From the NCBI GenBank assembly GCA_037957365.1, contig JARHVA010000157.1, positions 6,322,501-6,386,500 on the forward strand: a stretch of DNA of 64,000 nt, read 5' to 3'. The stretch comes from Torreya grandis. Its lineage: Eukaryota; Streptophyta; Pinopsida; Cupressales; Taxaceae. The position numbers and the translations under genes were made by a program. Within the stretch, counting starts at the first letter, position 1; every line of letters starts with the position of its first letter. Below, piece after piece: positions 46,688 to 60,640 of the stretch. The notes beneath the pieces are model-generated. The model worked only from the letters and a program-made list of their open reading frames with translations, was not told where the DNA came from and did no database searches.

Positions 46688-49600
46688 GGAAGTAATTCTT
46701 GTGGGAGTGATTGTTAAGTTCTCACCAAAAAATATAAGTGGTTACTTTGAATTTTTGAATAATATATCAATAATCTAAATTATCTTGACAAGACAAAGGA
46801 AAAATGTCTATACATATTATAATTAGGATTTATGCATCCCTTCTAATGTCAATAAAGTGATCAAAAAATCAAGGTGAAGACTAAGTGAGGGAAACATATT
46901 TTATGAATATTCATTTTATCAACCCTCATAATATCAAAAGAGATAATTATTTTATATAGTGGAGATCAAAACACCATCCATTATTTTCATGTTAGTCCTT
47001 TCCTGTAATGTTAGGGCATGAATGATCATAATAAAAATTTTCTTGTTAAGTTCCAAGTAGATATTGAAATCTCAATATTGCATTCTTGGAGGAAACAACA
47101 TTAAAGTAGGCTCAAGTTAACACTTTGATATATTCCAAATGGAAACTTTGGAAAGGTTTTGAAATTTTTTCTAAGGGTAATTATGGAGGCTTATGTATTC
47201 TTTGGAATCCTACCACAATAAAAATTGTTTTTATTGTGAAAAGGCTAAATTGATGGCATGTGTTTTTTAAATTTATAGAGAAAATACTTTGGGAATCATT
47301 ATAAATGCATATGGACCTAATAATCCTACATAAAAGAGGAGACAGGGATTAAGATCTCAAACATATTGGATAAATTTATAGAAATGAAATTTATTTAGGT
47401 AGGTGATTTTAATGCCATTCTTGGATCATTTGATAATAAGGGTGGCAATAAAAATAATCTCAATCAGAAAAATACTTCCAAGAATTTGTGACTTCCAATT
47501 ATCTTATGGATCTTGCCCCAAAGGTGGGCAGGTTTACATGGATAAATATGAGGAAACATTTTAGTAATATTTATGATAGATTGGATATATTTTTATATCT
47601 ACTACATGTTTGTAAGGAAATTGGATTACAAAATCATTTATCCTCAATGTCTCTTACTCAGATTACACATAAATATATTTATCCATCAAGTTGGATAGAC
47701 TGCTTGAAAAGTATCCTTTCAAGTTTGAATTAATATGGCTTAAGCATCCATATTTTTAATATCAGTTGAAGAATTGGTGGCAAGGTTTTGACCCAACACC
47801 AAGTTCTTTGATGTTCTAATATTCTCAAAAATTTAGATTATCGAAATAATTTTTGAGAGTTTAGAACAAAATAGTGTGTGGAAATATATTCAAGGAAAAG
47901 GTTCATTTAGAAGAGGAATTTGAAGTGCTGAATTCCAAAAATTAGTTATCTCTTATGCTAGATCAAAACCTTCAAAAAGAAGAGGAATTGGTGGAAAATA
48001 TTCATGAGGTATATTTAAAGAGAGAATATTTTTGGAAGAATAAATTTAGGGAGGCATGAATATGAAGGAAGGGGATAGGAATAAAAAATTATTCCACCAA
48101 AAAATATTGGCAAGGAGACATTTGAATAGTTTTTTTAAAATTAAAAAATGTCGATTGATTGCTTCTTAAAGAACTAGAAGAAATAAAAAAGGAGTTGTCA
48201 TATGTTTTTAAACACTTCTCTTAGAACATGGGGAAAGGGATTAGAGAGCCATGAACAAATTTTTATATAATATAACCTCAATTATTATAGATAGGTAGAA
48301 TGAGGGCTTAATGAATTTTTTATTAGAGGAAGAGATAAAGGTGTTCCTCCATTTGATTGATCCTAATAAAGCATTATGACTAATTCTAAAAGGAAGAGAT
48401 AAAGGTTTTCTTTCATTTGATGAAGCCTAATAAAGCATCAGGACTAGATGGGTTTCTGATAGATATCTTCCAAAATTTTTGGGAGGTTTTTGGTTTTGAA
48501 TTAATTGGAGTGGTTAATGAATTTATGGAGTCTCAGAAGGTTCTTAGAGATCTAAATTATAATTTCATTTCCTTTATTCTTAATAATGATAACTCAAATA
48601 CTTTTGAAAATTTTAGACCCACTTATTTATGCAATATTGTATATAAAACAATGTCTAATGAAATAATCGAAAGGATAAAGATTTTGCATCCCCTAATAAT
48701 TTCGCCTAAACTTGGGAAATTTGTGAGAAAAATGAAGATTTTAAATGGGGTCATAATGACCTATGAATTTTTACATATTCTCAAATATAAAAATAAATTA
48801 GGGATGCTACTTTTAGTTTTGAAGAGGAATGAATAACTTGGGTTATGCAATGTGTAACAAGAGTCTTTTTTTTTGTTTTTGTTAATGGGATTCCAATGGG
48901 ATTATTTCAAAACTCAAGAGGGATTGAAAAAGGTGATCCATTTTCTCCTTACCTTTTAATTATTATGGAAAAATATTTGGGTGGATTCTTTTTTATTTGA
49001 TATAAGGTCTTAAAGCTCATGATGCAAATTACCTAAATACCTATTTATAGTTTGTGGATGATACTTTGTTTTTTATAATGGTAGAGATGGTGGTACTTAA
49101 GAAATATTTGAAGAATTATGAGATGGATTTTGGATGGAAAATTAGTTTGCATGAGTCCAAAATTTTATTTGTCAATGTGTTAGGAGAAAGATAACAAATA
49201 TTTTTTCAGGCACCAGGCATTCCCATTGGAAAATTTCCCAGCAAGTATCTTGGAATGCCTTTACTTATAGGGCCAACAAAATAAAAATTATATAAATTTT
49301 GATTGATAAATTGCGAGGTAAACTCATAGGTTGGAAAGTTAAATGGCTAAGTTTGGCTTGTAGAATTAATTTGATTAAATTAGTTATGCAATAAATTTAA
49401 ATATAATTTTTATCAGTGTGGCAAGATATAGTTAGGGTTACCCAGAGGATAAATAATTTTTTTAGATATTTATTATGGCATGACAAGGAAGAAAAAAAAA
49501 AATCTATCTTACAAATTGAGAAAACATGTACATATCCAAATTTGAAGGTAGTGCTAGAATAAAAAATATCCACCTTTATAATTTTGCTTTAAGAGCTAAA

Positions 49601-51100
49601 CTCACATGGTGTCTATATGAGGAGGAGTTTGCACCATGGAGTAACTTGGTAAGATGAAAGTATTTGGATGATAACATACATGAGAGGAATTTACCTATTG
49701 AAAATCCTCCTTCAGTTCCCAATATTTGGAATTTTATTATTGATTCCTATAGGTTAATTTTTGAAAACTTGAATTAGGATATGAAGAATGGTGAGACAAC
49801 ATAATTTTGGACTAATCTATGGTAAGGGGAACCTATATTGCATTAAAGGAAATATTAGGGAGATATTAAAGAAATTATAAAAACACTTTTGGGAGTTATA
49901 GTATGTGATTATTGGGATGATATTGCTCCTTCTATTGGTAACACTAGACAATGGAAAATATTAGAAGCTATGAATGGCCTAGTTGAGCAAAAGGAAATTC
50001 TATCTCACATTTTTGAAACAAGCAATTTTTTTGTGAAAAAATAAATGATACTCTATGGTGGACATGGTAAAAGTCTAATAAATAAAGTGTTAAATCTAGG
50101 TACAAACATGATGTTGTGGAAGTGACTATAGATGATAATAGGCCTAGCATATTTATTTATAATGTGGTTATCACCCCAAGAGTTATCTCTTTCACATGGA
50201 TAGCCTATTTGGGAAGAAACCTTATTGATGATAAACTTCAAAGAATGAGTTTTTTGGGTCCATAAATTTGTACCATGTGTAAACAATGATAATTCATGGA
50301 ACATCTCCTACTTCATTATTTTTATGCAATATAATAGTGGTATTACCTCTTTTATAGACTTAAACAACCATGGGGTTTCCCATGATTGGTTAAGGACACT
50401 TTTGTAGCTTGTCTAGAGGGTTTGAAACTTTTATCTTCTCTTTGATTGGCCTATCAAAAAAATTTAATCTAACATATTTAGAAGGAGAAGAATAACATAA
50501 TTTTTGAAGACAAAGGGAATTGAATGGAAAATATGTTGAGAAAATATTAAGAAGGAAACTTATGGAAATTAATATCTTTCATACAAGATCAATAGAATTT
50601 GTTAGGTCTAAGATAATTTAAAATCTTAAATAATTGGATTAATATTGTGTTTTCCACCACCCACCAATATAATAAAGGATAGAATGATAGTTTGAATGCT
50701 ACATGGGTTCCACCACATCTTCGGTTTATCAAACTCAATATTGATGGTGCATCTCAGGGAAATCTTGGTGTGATTGTGATTGGATGTATAAAATTTAATC
50801 TAGAAATATTTATTTGGGGTTATTTTTTCTTCCCAAAGATACTAACAATGAAACATAGGCTATTGCATTGCTGAATGGGGTAAAAATGGCAAAGGAGAAA
50901 GGTTTTCAACACATATTTATGGAGGTGGATTCAATGTTCATTATAAATTTTATGATATAAGTAAAGACACTCAATTAGAATTTGAATAATATTTTAGGTG
51001 GCGATAGGGAGTTAGCGAGGCATTTCTCTTCACTCATTTTTCAACATTATTTTTTGGGATGTTAACTATGCGACACATTTGTTAGAAAATGTTAAAATTG
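46688..51100 (+). pseudogene. LINE (plant L1-type) ORF2 relic: endonuclease, reverse transcriptase, RNase H
   Basis: ORF2 nicks the target and copies LINE RNA at the nick. The EEP endonuclease region holds a NVRA segment near 47008, GDFNAILGSFDNKGG at about 47403-47450, and FTWINMRKHFSNIYDRLDIFL near 47530-47600. The RT begins near 48417 with KPNKASGLDGF, DIFQNFWEVFG, LNYNFISFIL, NFRPTYLCNIVYKTMSNEI and an FVDDTLFF catalytic box at 49051-49074 (usual YADD). A late segment at 50692-50880 carries KLNIDGASQGNLGVIVIG, the start of an RNase H domain typical of plant L1 elements. Many stops and shifts are present. A 64-bp tandem duplication (48329-48392/48393-48456) breaks the frame at the RT start. 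No poly-A tail was found. Confidence 0.85.
48329..48456 (+). repeat. 64-bp tandem duplication in LINE RT
   Basis: GAAGAGATAAAGG[TT]NTTC... and CCTAATAAAGCAT are repeated 64 bp apart at the beginning of the RT domain. The unit length is not a multiple of three. Confidence 0.8.
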
Positions 51101-52485
51101 AGTAGAACCATTTCTGCTTAGCTTTTAACATTGATTTCAAGGAATGATAGTGTTTACCACATATTTTATAGTCTAAGGCAAATATAAAGAGGTAGGAAAG
51201 TATAGGAAGGGGTTTATTGAGGAAATATGCATGATGATTGATTTTTAAAATTACGTTTTGGCTTTTTTTGATCTTTTATGTAAAAGACTTATTTTTGTTG
51301 CAGAATATTATTTACTTTGGTTGATACATAATAATTATATTTTTTTTTGGAATTTTGAATTCAAAATATTTCCCTTGCCTCTATGAAAAAGTCATGGATG
51401 GATCAATTTTTATTATTGTTTTTTGGTTGTTTATGGTTTATGTTACAGAAAATTGAGTTTTCATAATGGAAGCTACAATAGCTCAAGAATTTGTTTCCAT
51501 CATTATTTGTTTATGATACAAAAGAGTGGTATTTTGGTTTTAGAATATATTTTTGATTCTATTCATAGAGGTGGTGGAGCTTATGTAACAAAAATATGTT
51601 TTATATGAGGGATCTCATTTGAGTTTATCTTCTTTAGGAAGTTAAATTTATTTTTAGTTTAAAATAGGCTACTTTGGTATTCTAAATTATATTTTTTTTG
51701 TAAAAGTTGCTAAAGATTTGGCCTTGAAAGGATGGTACCTTAATAATAATTATTTTTATAATAAATCTTTCTAATTAATGGAAGTGGCGAGGGACCCTAC
51801 AACCTTGTTTTACCAATTTAAAACTAGTAATTTTAATGAATTAGTTTCTCAACCAAACTAGCATCAAAAGATATTTAATAACCCTATTCTAAATCATGAT
51901 AATCAATAAAGAAACCAAGATTGTGTTTATATGATAGCTAAAAAATACTCTCTTTGTGTTTATAATGCTCATCCACTTTATGGATTGTTTGATGTGGTCA
52001 ATAAAATCCATATGAAGCCTCTTTTGGTTGTATTTTAAAACCACAAAATTCCAAAGGATGGTTCATTATTCTTTTAAGATTTCATAGATATACCTTGAAG
52101 GTTTAAAATGGTAATATTATTTATAATGGTTTCAATATTAATGTACTCATAATGAAACTCATTACCAATATTAGCTATACTCATAAATATCTAGTGGGTA
52201 AAATGATGAAGTCAAGTTAGGTGGTCTAGTGAAAGATGACCTTTTACCATGTAACATATGAATATAACACACAATATGATATTGAATCATAGTTTGCATG
52301 TAGAAATAAAATAAAAAACACAATATTTACTAAATTCTACTGAGTAAAATTATACTTGCACTTAAACTACAAAGTTTGATCTAAATATAAACTTACAACC
52401 AATTTTAGTATCATCATAAGAGTTTACAATTATGCATGGTCTCCCACCCTTCACCTTCTTCACCATCCCATCTTCTACCATCACC
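51101..52485. other. unassigned sequence downstream of LINE ORF2
   Basis: This probably includes the LINE 3' region. A weak plus-strand reading near 51780-52060 looks coding-like but matches nothing I recognise. No tail or target duplication was found to mark the LINE end. Confidence 0.4.
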
Positions 52486-53635
52486 ATGTCACATGAAATG
52501 GAAAATTGGATGGAGATAATTCAACTAGAATAGGATCATAGAGTAAGAACGGTGATTAGAGAGGACCCTAAGGTCAAACTAGAGTTTGAGAAACCAACTG
52601 GAAAGCTGAAAAGGGTTATCATGAGGAAGGTCACTGTAGTTGGGCCACCCACCTATCATGTAATAGAATAATATATTTTCTCATTGACTAGGAAAATAAA
52701 TGGAAGACTATGGGAACATTATGAATGGGTGGAAGATCTCAAGTCATCCATCAATGCCACTAGAGATGTGGACAAGCATATAGTCTATGGCATGAAGAAT
52801 AAAATTAGAATATTAGAAACCCAAGAAAATACTATAGTCCCTAGAAATATCACCATAAAAGTTTTAGGGACATTTCAATACCTATATGATATATTAGTAG
52901 AATGTTGGCAAAACAAGACAAGAAGTGCCCCTGGGAAAGGTAAAGTGTTGTGGTTTTATGATCAAGTTATCTATTTTTAGATCAAAATATCACACCTAGC
53001 TAGATATGTCAGTAAGGAGATCTTTCCACAATTAGACCTTATGACTCCTTATAACAAAAGAATGAGACAAAATTAGATGATTCACATGAAGATTTAAATA
53101 AAACAAGGCATATGGAGATGAAAATCATAATATGCCACATTGAAAATATTATTCATTTAATTATTTAGTTTTTTATAGACGCAAGGATTGTATTCTTATT
53201 AAATCTAGATGGCCAATTGGAATCCTTCATGGAATTGTCTATCAAATTAGCCAATTTTATTTTAGATTCTATCAATAGGGCCAGAGATGATAACAAAACA
53301 TGTAGTGAATAGGTCATTGAATTTGTTCGCTATGCCAAAGAAAATGCTAAGAGATCCACTACTATGAAAGGATTCATTCACACTGTCCTCTCCAATCATG
53401 CAACCTAGTTGACTAAAATAAAGGCGTTATTCAAAAATACTATAATTAACCTACCTAAAATTGAGGTAGATTATTAGGCTTGTTAGAAGGCCATGTAGGC
53501 TTGGTCATCTATCTCCACCATTATGTCATAAGTAAGTACCTCTCAGATCAGTGGCCCTAGTCCTATTCCTCTAGGTGGAATTATTCATACCAATCCCATT
53601 CATTCTAACACTAAATTGATACCTCTAGGAGAATA
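52486..53635 (+). pseudogene. unidentified broken gene, about 380 codons
   Basis: The first frame runs from ATG 52486 to about 53070 with only three early stops, including an uninterrupted 98 codons at 52684-52980. A second frame from about 53224 to 53635 continues with similar coding composition. Readable features are a basic-acidic segment (LEFEKPTGKLKRVIMRKV), a WEHYEWVEDLKSSINATRD helix, and a GKGKVLWFYDQVIYF stretch, then a Ser/Pro-rich end. I recognise no domain. It lies about 1.2 kb upstream of a Gypsy gag on the same strand, where some large Tat/Ogre-type elements carry an extra ORF. That position is the only hint of function. Confidence 0.5.
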
Positions 53636-54788
53636 ATAAAGTTACTAATTATGGAGATAGTTCAAATATTCCCTAGGGAATAATAGACTTGAGAAAAAAA
53701 GATAAAATAATTGGGGAAAGTCTCTTTGGGAAGTTGAGAAGGGCCTCTTTTGTTTAAATAAATTTGAAAATTCAAGTGTAGTGGGACTACCTTCCTTGCC
53801 TCTTTGTTATGATAGCTTCTTTGTCTCTTTTGAAACTACATTGGCATTATGATATATGTAACATGATGATTGTAAATGGAATTATCATTGGGAGGGATGA
53901 CATCTTCAATGCTATATATGTATAAAAACATTATAAACTAGTCATATTTTTCAATAGAAAAACTCAAAAGATTAAAAAAACTTGAAAGAGTGTTCATGAT
54001 CACAATTGTTATCATTTTGAAATCCTTCACCATACTCATGGTGAAGTGGTGAAAATTTAATGTTGTGTGGACTATGATATGAGTTTAATTTTTTTAATAT
54101 AAATATGCCTAGTTAGGTTGAGATATTTGATAATTTAATTAATCTTTGAATTTTATCACATTTATATAAATTTTCATATGTATATGTGTTTAGCTAATAA
54201 TATTCATTATTATTCATATAATAAGATAGTATTACAAGGATCAAGATTATCAAAGACTTTCCTAGACTCTCTACCCTAGTTAGTCTAGTTTGAGCTTGAG
54301 TAGGACTAGCTATACAAAAGTAATTTATAGTTAAACCTATAGATTACCCACAAAATCATTAGCATCTTCACAAGAGATAAGGAAATTATTTCATGCCTTA
54401 TCTTATTTTATTTGTTGTTTATTTCCTTAACATGAGCCATATTCATAACTAAGAACTGTCATTGCTAACATCCAAATAAACAAGGGTAACAAAGATACCT
54501 ATAATTGATGTTATGTTTGGATGGAGGTTTGAACTCTTCAAGTGGTAACATTTGTAATATCTAAATATTATCCCTATAAGGATACATATGAAAGATAAAA
54601 ATCATAACTCGTGCCCTAGATTATGTCAATAGTTCTATAAGAATAAGGTGAAAAACCATTGAGTTGTCTATCTCATAGATACATATGATGAAATCAATAA
54701 AAGATAAAACTAGGAGGGCCCAACTTAAAATGTTTTAGTATTCATGGGTATGTCTATTATTAATATATTTACCTAAATATAGATCAAT
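53636..54788. other. unassigned sequence
   Basis: No supported coding or structural feature was seen between the unidentified frame and the gag relic. Confidence 0.4.
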
Positions 54789-55535
54789 TTGAATTCTCAC
54801 TCATGCATCATTAGTTTCAAGTCTAATTCTTGTCTGTTAGTACTCCCACCTTTAACAAATTTTATAAGACCTAAACATGGTAGGTGGCAGTCGAGAGCCC
54901 TTATAGTTCAACCTAGTTCCCCTAACTCTTGTAATCGCAATTCTAGACCTATGGCTTGGTTAGTTGGATCAATAATTAATATTAATGAGGAACATATCAC
55001 ATCTTGAAATACTTCCCTGAGACCTTTGAATGTCAAAAATGAAGATGTAGCACGTAGTCTCTTCTGACTCACCCTATAAGACATTGCACATGATTAGTTC
55101 ATGAACCTACTTAAAGACTCTATTACGAGATAAGACCAATTTAGTAACACCTTCCTGACTCAATTTAGGTAAGTTATTATCCCCAACATATTGTACTAAT
55201 AGTTTACTACTATGAAAACGTAATCCAATGAACCTATTAAAACATTTAAAACTAGGTTTTAAAATATGTATAGTTACATAATGGTATTGTAAATACCTGA
55301 TTACCAATTGGCACTTAAAATGTACAAGAATGTTTTAGATATATGGATGGATATTTTATTAAGAAGATATCCCCTCCTAGTGGACTTATCTCTAGCATTT
55401 GATAAGGAGATCAATATGGATAAGAAAATAAACCCCCAAGGTAAAATGATGGTTTCCATTCCAAATTTTATCCTAAAATTTCTAGCCTCAAATCCCATCC
55501 CAATGTCAACCAGAATATCTCAATGCCAAACCTGA
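54789..55535 (+). pseudogene. Ty3/Gypsy gag relic (element F)
   Basis: A single plus-strand frame can be followed for about 249 codons across more than ten stops with no shift. The gag core reads DVARSLF, LTL, then FMNLLKDSIT, DQFSNTFLTQFR. SNEPIKTFKTRF follows, then IPDYQLALKMYKNVLDIW and a VDLSLAFDKEINMDKK helix. These correspond to the LFP-SL-A-WF, F-QFL-QF, ESL-F-RF and amphipathic C-terminal helices of plant Gypsy gag proteins. The downstream protease on the same strand supports the call. No LTR, primer site or polymerase could be assigned. Confidence 0.72.
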
Positions 55536-56500
55536 TACCAGTGATCATTAGACTACCCTTGAGATAAGCTACACCCTATATACATTTAGGTTTTATTGGC
55601 CTTACTAAAATTTATTTTGAAACCCAAATTCATATCCAAGAATTATTCCCCATCATAAATAATGTCTATAATGTGCCCTAAGACTCTACCATAAGTGAAC
55701 TAGAAATTTTACAATGTATGGTGTAAGATCTTATTAATGACTTATACAGGCTTCTAGAGGCAAGTCAAGAATGTCAGTAGAGAAACTTCTAATCAAAATT
55801 TCTCCTATCAAATATATAAACATACCCTCAACTATTTTAACCATCAGTCATAACCCTCACCTAATAAATTTATTGAGATGAAAATTTATGATATAGCCCT
55901 ACCAAATTGGTCTAGGGTATACAACATAACCCAACATGGAAAATTATATTGTATTGAGTTCTACAATGGCTTTGAGATATTATAAAAGGATATGGATTGG
56001 TATGAAGTGGTTACCAACCATTATAACATAGAAAACTCAACCAAAATCCCAAGCATGACAAGACCTAAAAGTAACACTATGGTGCTAGAGACCCCCAAGT
56101 TCAAAAACCATGATAATGAAATTGAGGAAACCATAGATGAGATTCATGCCTTTCAATAGTACCAAATAAATAACTATGCACTAATTATTAAGACACAAAA
56201 TTAACCCTTATCAACATCCTCCCCCCTAAATAATGGTGTTTCTCCTAATATTAAAGCAAACAAAGATCCCCCATCCCATAATGGTAGTGATCAATGTCCT
56301 ATTGTGGAGATACCTCCTACCCTCAATAAAATTGGCTATAATATACATGAATAAAATCAAGTCCAACATCAAATTGAATGGTTTAGCTTAGATTATGGAG
56401 TAACATGTTTTATTTTTGAATGACTTAACTAACAAACATGTCCATCTTAAAAAAAAACATTTCACACACTAATGTAAAAATACATAAGAACAAGGTTGAG
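55536..56500 (+). pseudogene. element F gag-protease linker, coding-like
   Basis: Plus-strand segments such as KIYDIALPNWSRVYNI and MDWYEVVTNHYN near 55875-56025 look coding, with an acidic Glu/Asp-rich stretch (NEIEETIDEIHAF) at 56115-56155. They lie between gag and protease and are probably the rest of the Gag polyprotein. I cannot assign a domain. Confidence 0.4.
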
Positions 56501-57010
56501 GCTCCCTTCCTCCTAATAGTCTAAACATTTGGAAAAAAATTACGCAACTATCTTGTTGATCTAGGATCCTAACTAAGGTCATGCCTATTGGAATTTTTAA
56601 AAAGTTATGGCTAACTCTAATCAAGTCTTAAAAAATAGTTGTCTAGCTAGACAAATCTAAGGTCAAAGTGGTAGGTGAGTTATTTAAAGTCCATATGTAG
56701 TTGTAATCTGAAACCCAAATTCCAATAATTTATAGACATCAAGGTGGTTGAAATACCTAAAGCATATGAGATGTTACTAAGTAGATATTGGTCCAAAAAT
56801 TTAAATAGATAAATGGCCATAAAATTTTCTTACATGTGTTTTCCTTGGAGAGGAGTTACTAATTAGATTCAAATTGATAGATAACCTAGGATGAATTGCA
56901 TGATCATGGGATATAATTACATAAATAAGAAGGTGAAAATATCATCATATGACATTGTCATTTACACTATTTGGAATAAAATAGGGCTAAAAAAATCATA
57001 GAGTTTAATT
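56501..57010 (+). pseudogene. element F retropepsin relic
   Basis: The segment near 56520-56560 reads FGKKLRNYLVDLGS, matching the catalytic strand of Gypsy proteases (NVLVDSGSS; here D-L-G instead of D-[ST]-G). Downstream, in shifting frames, it reads a DKSKVKVVGEL-type strand, then IDIKVVEIPKAYEMLLSR.W and INGH. This is the typical order VVGEL...DIVVADIPEAYGLLLSRDWS...LNGY of plant Gypsy proteases. No RT follows, so element F is truncated after the protease. Confidence 0.65.
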
Positions 57011-59049
57011 GGTGGACATGTGTGTGACTTGTATTATTTCTTATTTTGTATCTCTTTTTTGTATGTATTCATCACTTGAAAGCATAACAATAGTCTAAAA
57101 AATGTAAAGAGTCTTTATTTGGATGTAATAAAAGGCTAGACTATGACACAAAATCACCTTGTAAAACTCTTTATAAAACACCGAGTTGTATTGTAAAATG
57201 GTTCTAATGTGATAAAGATTTATAAGAAGTTGTAAAATGGTTTTTATTAAAGTGTCTTTTATTATTGTTCAGTATGCAATGAATGCTATATTTATCTTGA
57301 ATGTGTTAATCATGCATATTATTTTTCATGTTTTGTACCTTTTAAGTTTACCTTTCATGCATAAATATATCTAATTTAACTTTTGTATGGATAGGTTTAG
57401 TCTAAGTTTTTGTTTATTGTATATTTTTATTGCATTTTGCATAACTATCCTTATATTAGCATGTTTGGATGGGTTTTCTAGGAACCTCTACTAACAATGG
57501 TGTGGTGAGCATAGAATATTAAAACATGTTGTGATGGATACTAGAGAACAGATATATAGAGAGATGGTTAGATGAAAGAATCCAATTTTTTTTGGAAGAA
57601 GTAAAAATAATAGAAAATATTGCGAAATAAGTTATTCATGAGCATATATATAGAAATATATGAAATATTTTGGTGCAATTTTCCTAGGCTACTAGTTACA
57701 TGGTTATCTAGATTTGAGTACTACTATTTTTAGCCTAAAAGGACATAATTTATATTTTAGATGAAATAAAAACTAGATAGCCTGTGATCTTTAGATACTA
57801 ATTTGACCCATGTGATAGATCACTAGACAAAGATTACCATCCATAGTTACATCATAGAATTTGTTGTACAAGGATATTTGGATTTTGAAGCTATGCAAGA
57901 CCTATTTGTGCGGGGAATCCAAGGAAAGTTTCTCAAAACACTACCTACTCTTATCAAGATGTTGGCGATTTAAAAAGCCATAGTGCATGTGTAAACATAA
58001 AATATAGAATGTAAGCTAGCTTAAGAAAACATATACAAATGAATTCTAATCTAAACTATATTGAACTTAACTTCAAAGATAGAGCAATAATAAATAATAT
58101 TAAAACTAAAAATAAACTTACAAAATATGATGCAAGTTCATCACCTTCTCCAACTCCTTTCACAAAGAAAAGATAATTGGGAAACATTTTGGTATGCAAG
58201 AGGAATTTGATGGCTTTGATTTACTTGGATTTACTTAACAATTCGATAGTACTCTAGTAGCTTGAAGGTGGATGATTGAAAGTGATGGGTTGCATGTAAA
58301 TTTATAGGCTTATGGAAGGTTGATTATATGGTTAAGGATTATTTAAGTTTATTGAATTTTTAAAATAATCAATGTTTAGGACTTAATCTTCATCCATGAG
58401 GATGATGACCAATTCCATGGGTTGAGAATAAAAGGGAGTTGGTTGAGTGAATTATCAATAATGGGTCAAGTTAGTTGGTCGAGTGAGCTTGGAAGTTGAA
58501 ATTTTTTAAGATGACTGATAAGGTAGTTAAGTAAGTTGAGGGAGTGGTTGGATAAGTTAACATGATTGAGACAAATGTGGAGGATGTTTGGGTAAGGTAG
58601 AAAATCTAGATTTAATTAGTTTTGGAGGAAAATAGGTGTGCATGATTATAATTAATCAATTAAGAATTAATTAATTATTTGAATTTAGAAGGGAAGTGAT
58701 ATTAATTTGAATTTGAATTTTGTAATGATAAGGGTTAGCATGTCAAACATAATTTTCACACTAAATGGTGAAATTTAAGCATATAAATTTACCCCTCTTT
58801 GAAATGGTGTTGAAAAGAAATATTGTTTCAAATAATAGTAGACAAAGTAGAGTGTTGATGATTGTGGAGAATAAGTTGCCCTAGATAAATGAAAATGAAT
58901 GTGATGTTGCCCCCTTGAGTGTTCATGAAGGAAAGTGGATGAACACTTAAAATTATTAAAGGGAAATGATGAAGTGGTTATAAGTAATATCATAAATAAA
59001 TTTAAGTACTAGAATAGATAAAACATTTGAAAGATGTAAAACATGTGTA
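57011..59049. other. unassigned sequence
   Basis: About 2 kb of AT-rich DNA without a supported frame. I looked for the amino-terminal half of the plant mobile domain just upstream of 59050 and could not recognise it. Confidence 0.45.
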
Positions 59050-60640
59050 AAATTATACCTATATGGGGTTAGATATAGATCCTTTGTCAATTATTTTTGT
59101 GGCTATTGTTAGTGGCATTGTGCTACCTAAAAAGAATAAGAGACTATTCCTAATGGTTTTATTGGAAATTATTAGGATAGAGAGTGCCACTTTTTTTTCA
59201 TGGGGACCATGTATACTATCACACCTATATAGTATTTACATCATGTGGTTTATACAGGCAAGGTGTATATAGCCTTGTCCACACTACTATAGGTGTGGTT
59301 GTCAGAGCATGTGGTCATTGAGCACCTAACATGTTAGATGAGTGTGAGGACTACTGAGGATCCATTTTCCTATGGATGGAATGTATATTTATGGAGAAAA
59401 CATACACATTTAGTGGATTTGAACTATTATAGGTAGGCTACAGATGAGTTAGGAGTTGATCAAATTACATAGAGGCTATACAAAGAGGACAATCCATAAT
59501 GGATGGAGAATGCCAGACATTTAGACTATGTTATGACTCAATGCTACATTATTGGATATCATGAGTATATTATTGAGTGGTACCTACGTAATAGGTTGAT
59601 GAGATAGTTTGGGATTAGATAGGTAAAACCAGTTAGTACCCATAATTTTGCATGATCAATATGGGAGAGAGTAGAATGGGGTGTGAGTATTGACTCTAGA
59701 ATTGAAACTAAAATTTGGGCATAGATTTAGACAATTACATTATGTGTCAAGAGTGATGTGGTAGATTTAAGTATGGTATATGATTATAGAGTACTATGGG
59801 ATCAACAGAGACCACTAATACTAATAAATCCTTACATGCCACCTAAGACACAAAGGTAGAGACTATAGGTGGTATCTAGGTCATGTCCTTAGAGTAGAGG
59901 CCTATAGGTTAGGGTTATGAGAGTAGTTCTTGTATAGGGTGGTAGAGGAAGAGATGGAGATGGATGTCAAGTATAATAAACATTTGACACAAAGGTAGTA
60001 GATGTTGGAGGAGGCCAAACACATGATATGGAGATAGAAGAGGTTGGGGGAGATGGAGGATGAGATACTCCTATATTGGTTTTTGATAGTGATGGGAAGG
60101 GACATGGGGGTGATACAGATATGAGGCTTATACAAGAAATGAACATAGAGAGGGCATAGATTAGGGCCATCAAAGCTAGTTAGGCCAATAGAGGAGTAGG
60201 TATTGATTGGTATAATATATGAGGATATCAGGGCTTGTGACATTGAGATAGTAGGTTTGCATGGAGATAAAGATGGGAGAGATGGATAGGCATAGATTAT
60301 ATGATTACATCGAGAGGTGGAAAGGCTATAGGTAGATATATACAAGATGATAGCTAAGGAAGAGCAGGGGTTATTCATGTAGGATACAAAAACACATACT
60401 CTTGATGACATAAGGTTGATTCATATATACAAGAGAGAGAGAAACTACATAGATTGGGTTAGCAGAGGAGAGAGAGATATTGACACTACCTAAATAGTTA
60501 TTGGCCTTATATAAGGTCATGAGGGCTATGGAGTAGGTGAATTACTATAGGAGTTTATATGAGGAGGCAGTACTATAGGCATGATGAAAACCTTATTTTA
60601 GAGAGTACTTTATGTTGATGTTTAAAATTGTGCTTTGTTT
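59050..60640 (+). pseudogene. plant mobile domain (PMD, MAIN/MAIL1-like) pseudogene, N-terminus missing
   Basis: PMD proteins occur as host genes (MAIN, MAIL1), in silencing and genome-stability roles, and as accessory genes of transposable elements. The first frame, 59063-59272, has SIIFVAIVSGIVLPKKNKRL and ATFFSWGPCILSHLYSIY, matching the PMD pattern ...Y-L-G--LFPDKS... and ..SWGSAVLA-LYR. After a +1/-1 shift near 59280 a second frame has VWLSEHVV, then DELGVDQIT.RLYKEDNP, CYIIGYHEYIIEWYLRNRLMR and FGIR, the hallmark I-EWH-PDRVLRQFG block. A later DYRVLWDQQRPLILINPYMP resembles the carboxy-terminal PMD part. A Gly/Asp-rich tail follows (60000-60200). Roughly twenty stops are present. It ends just before a probable LTR. 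Confidence 0.75.

Noticed and set aside
55301..55535. Overlapping frames on both strands near 55.3-55.5 kb
   Set aside because: Only the plus-strand frame is kept, because it continues the gag relic. The minus-strand one is its mirror.
59902..60411. Minus-strand 169-codon frame, among the longest uninterrupted ones
   Set aside because: It is antisense to the plant-mobile-domain tail. Its Ser/Pro/Ile-rich composition mirrors the Gly/Asp/Arg-rich sense strand.
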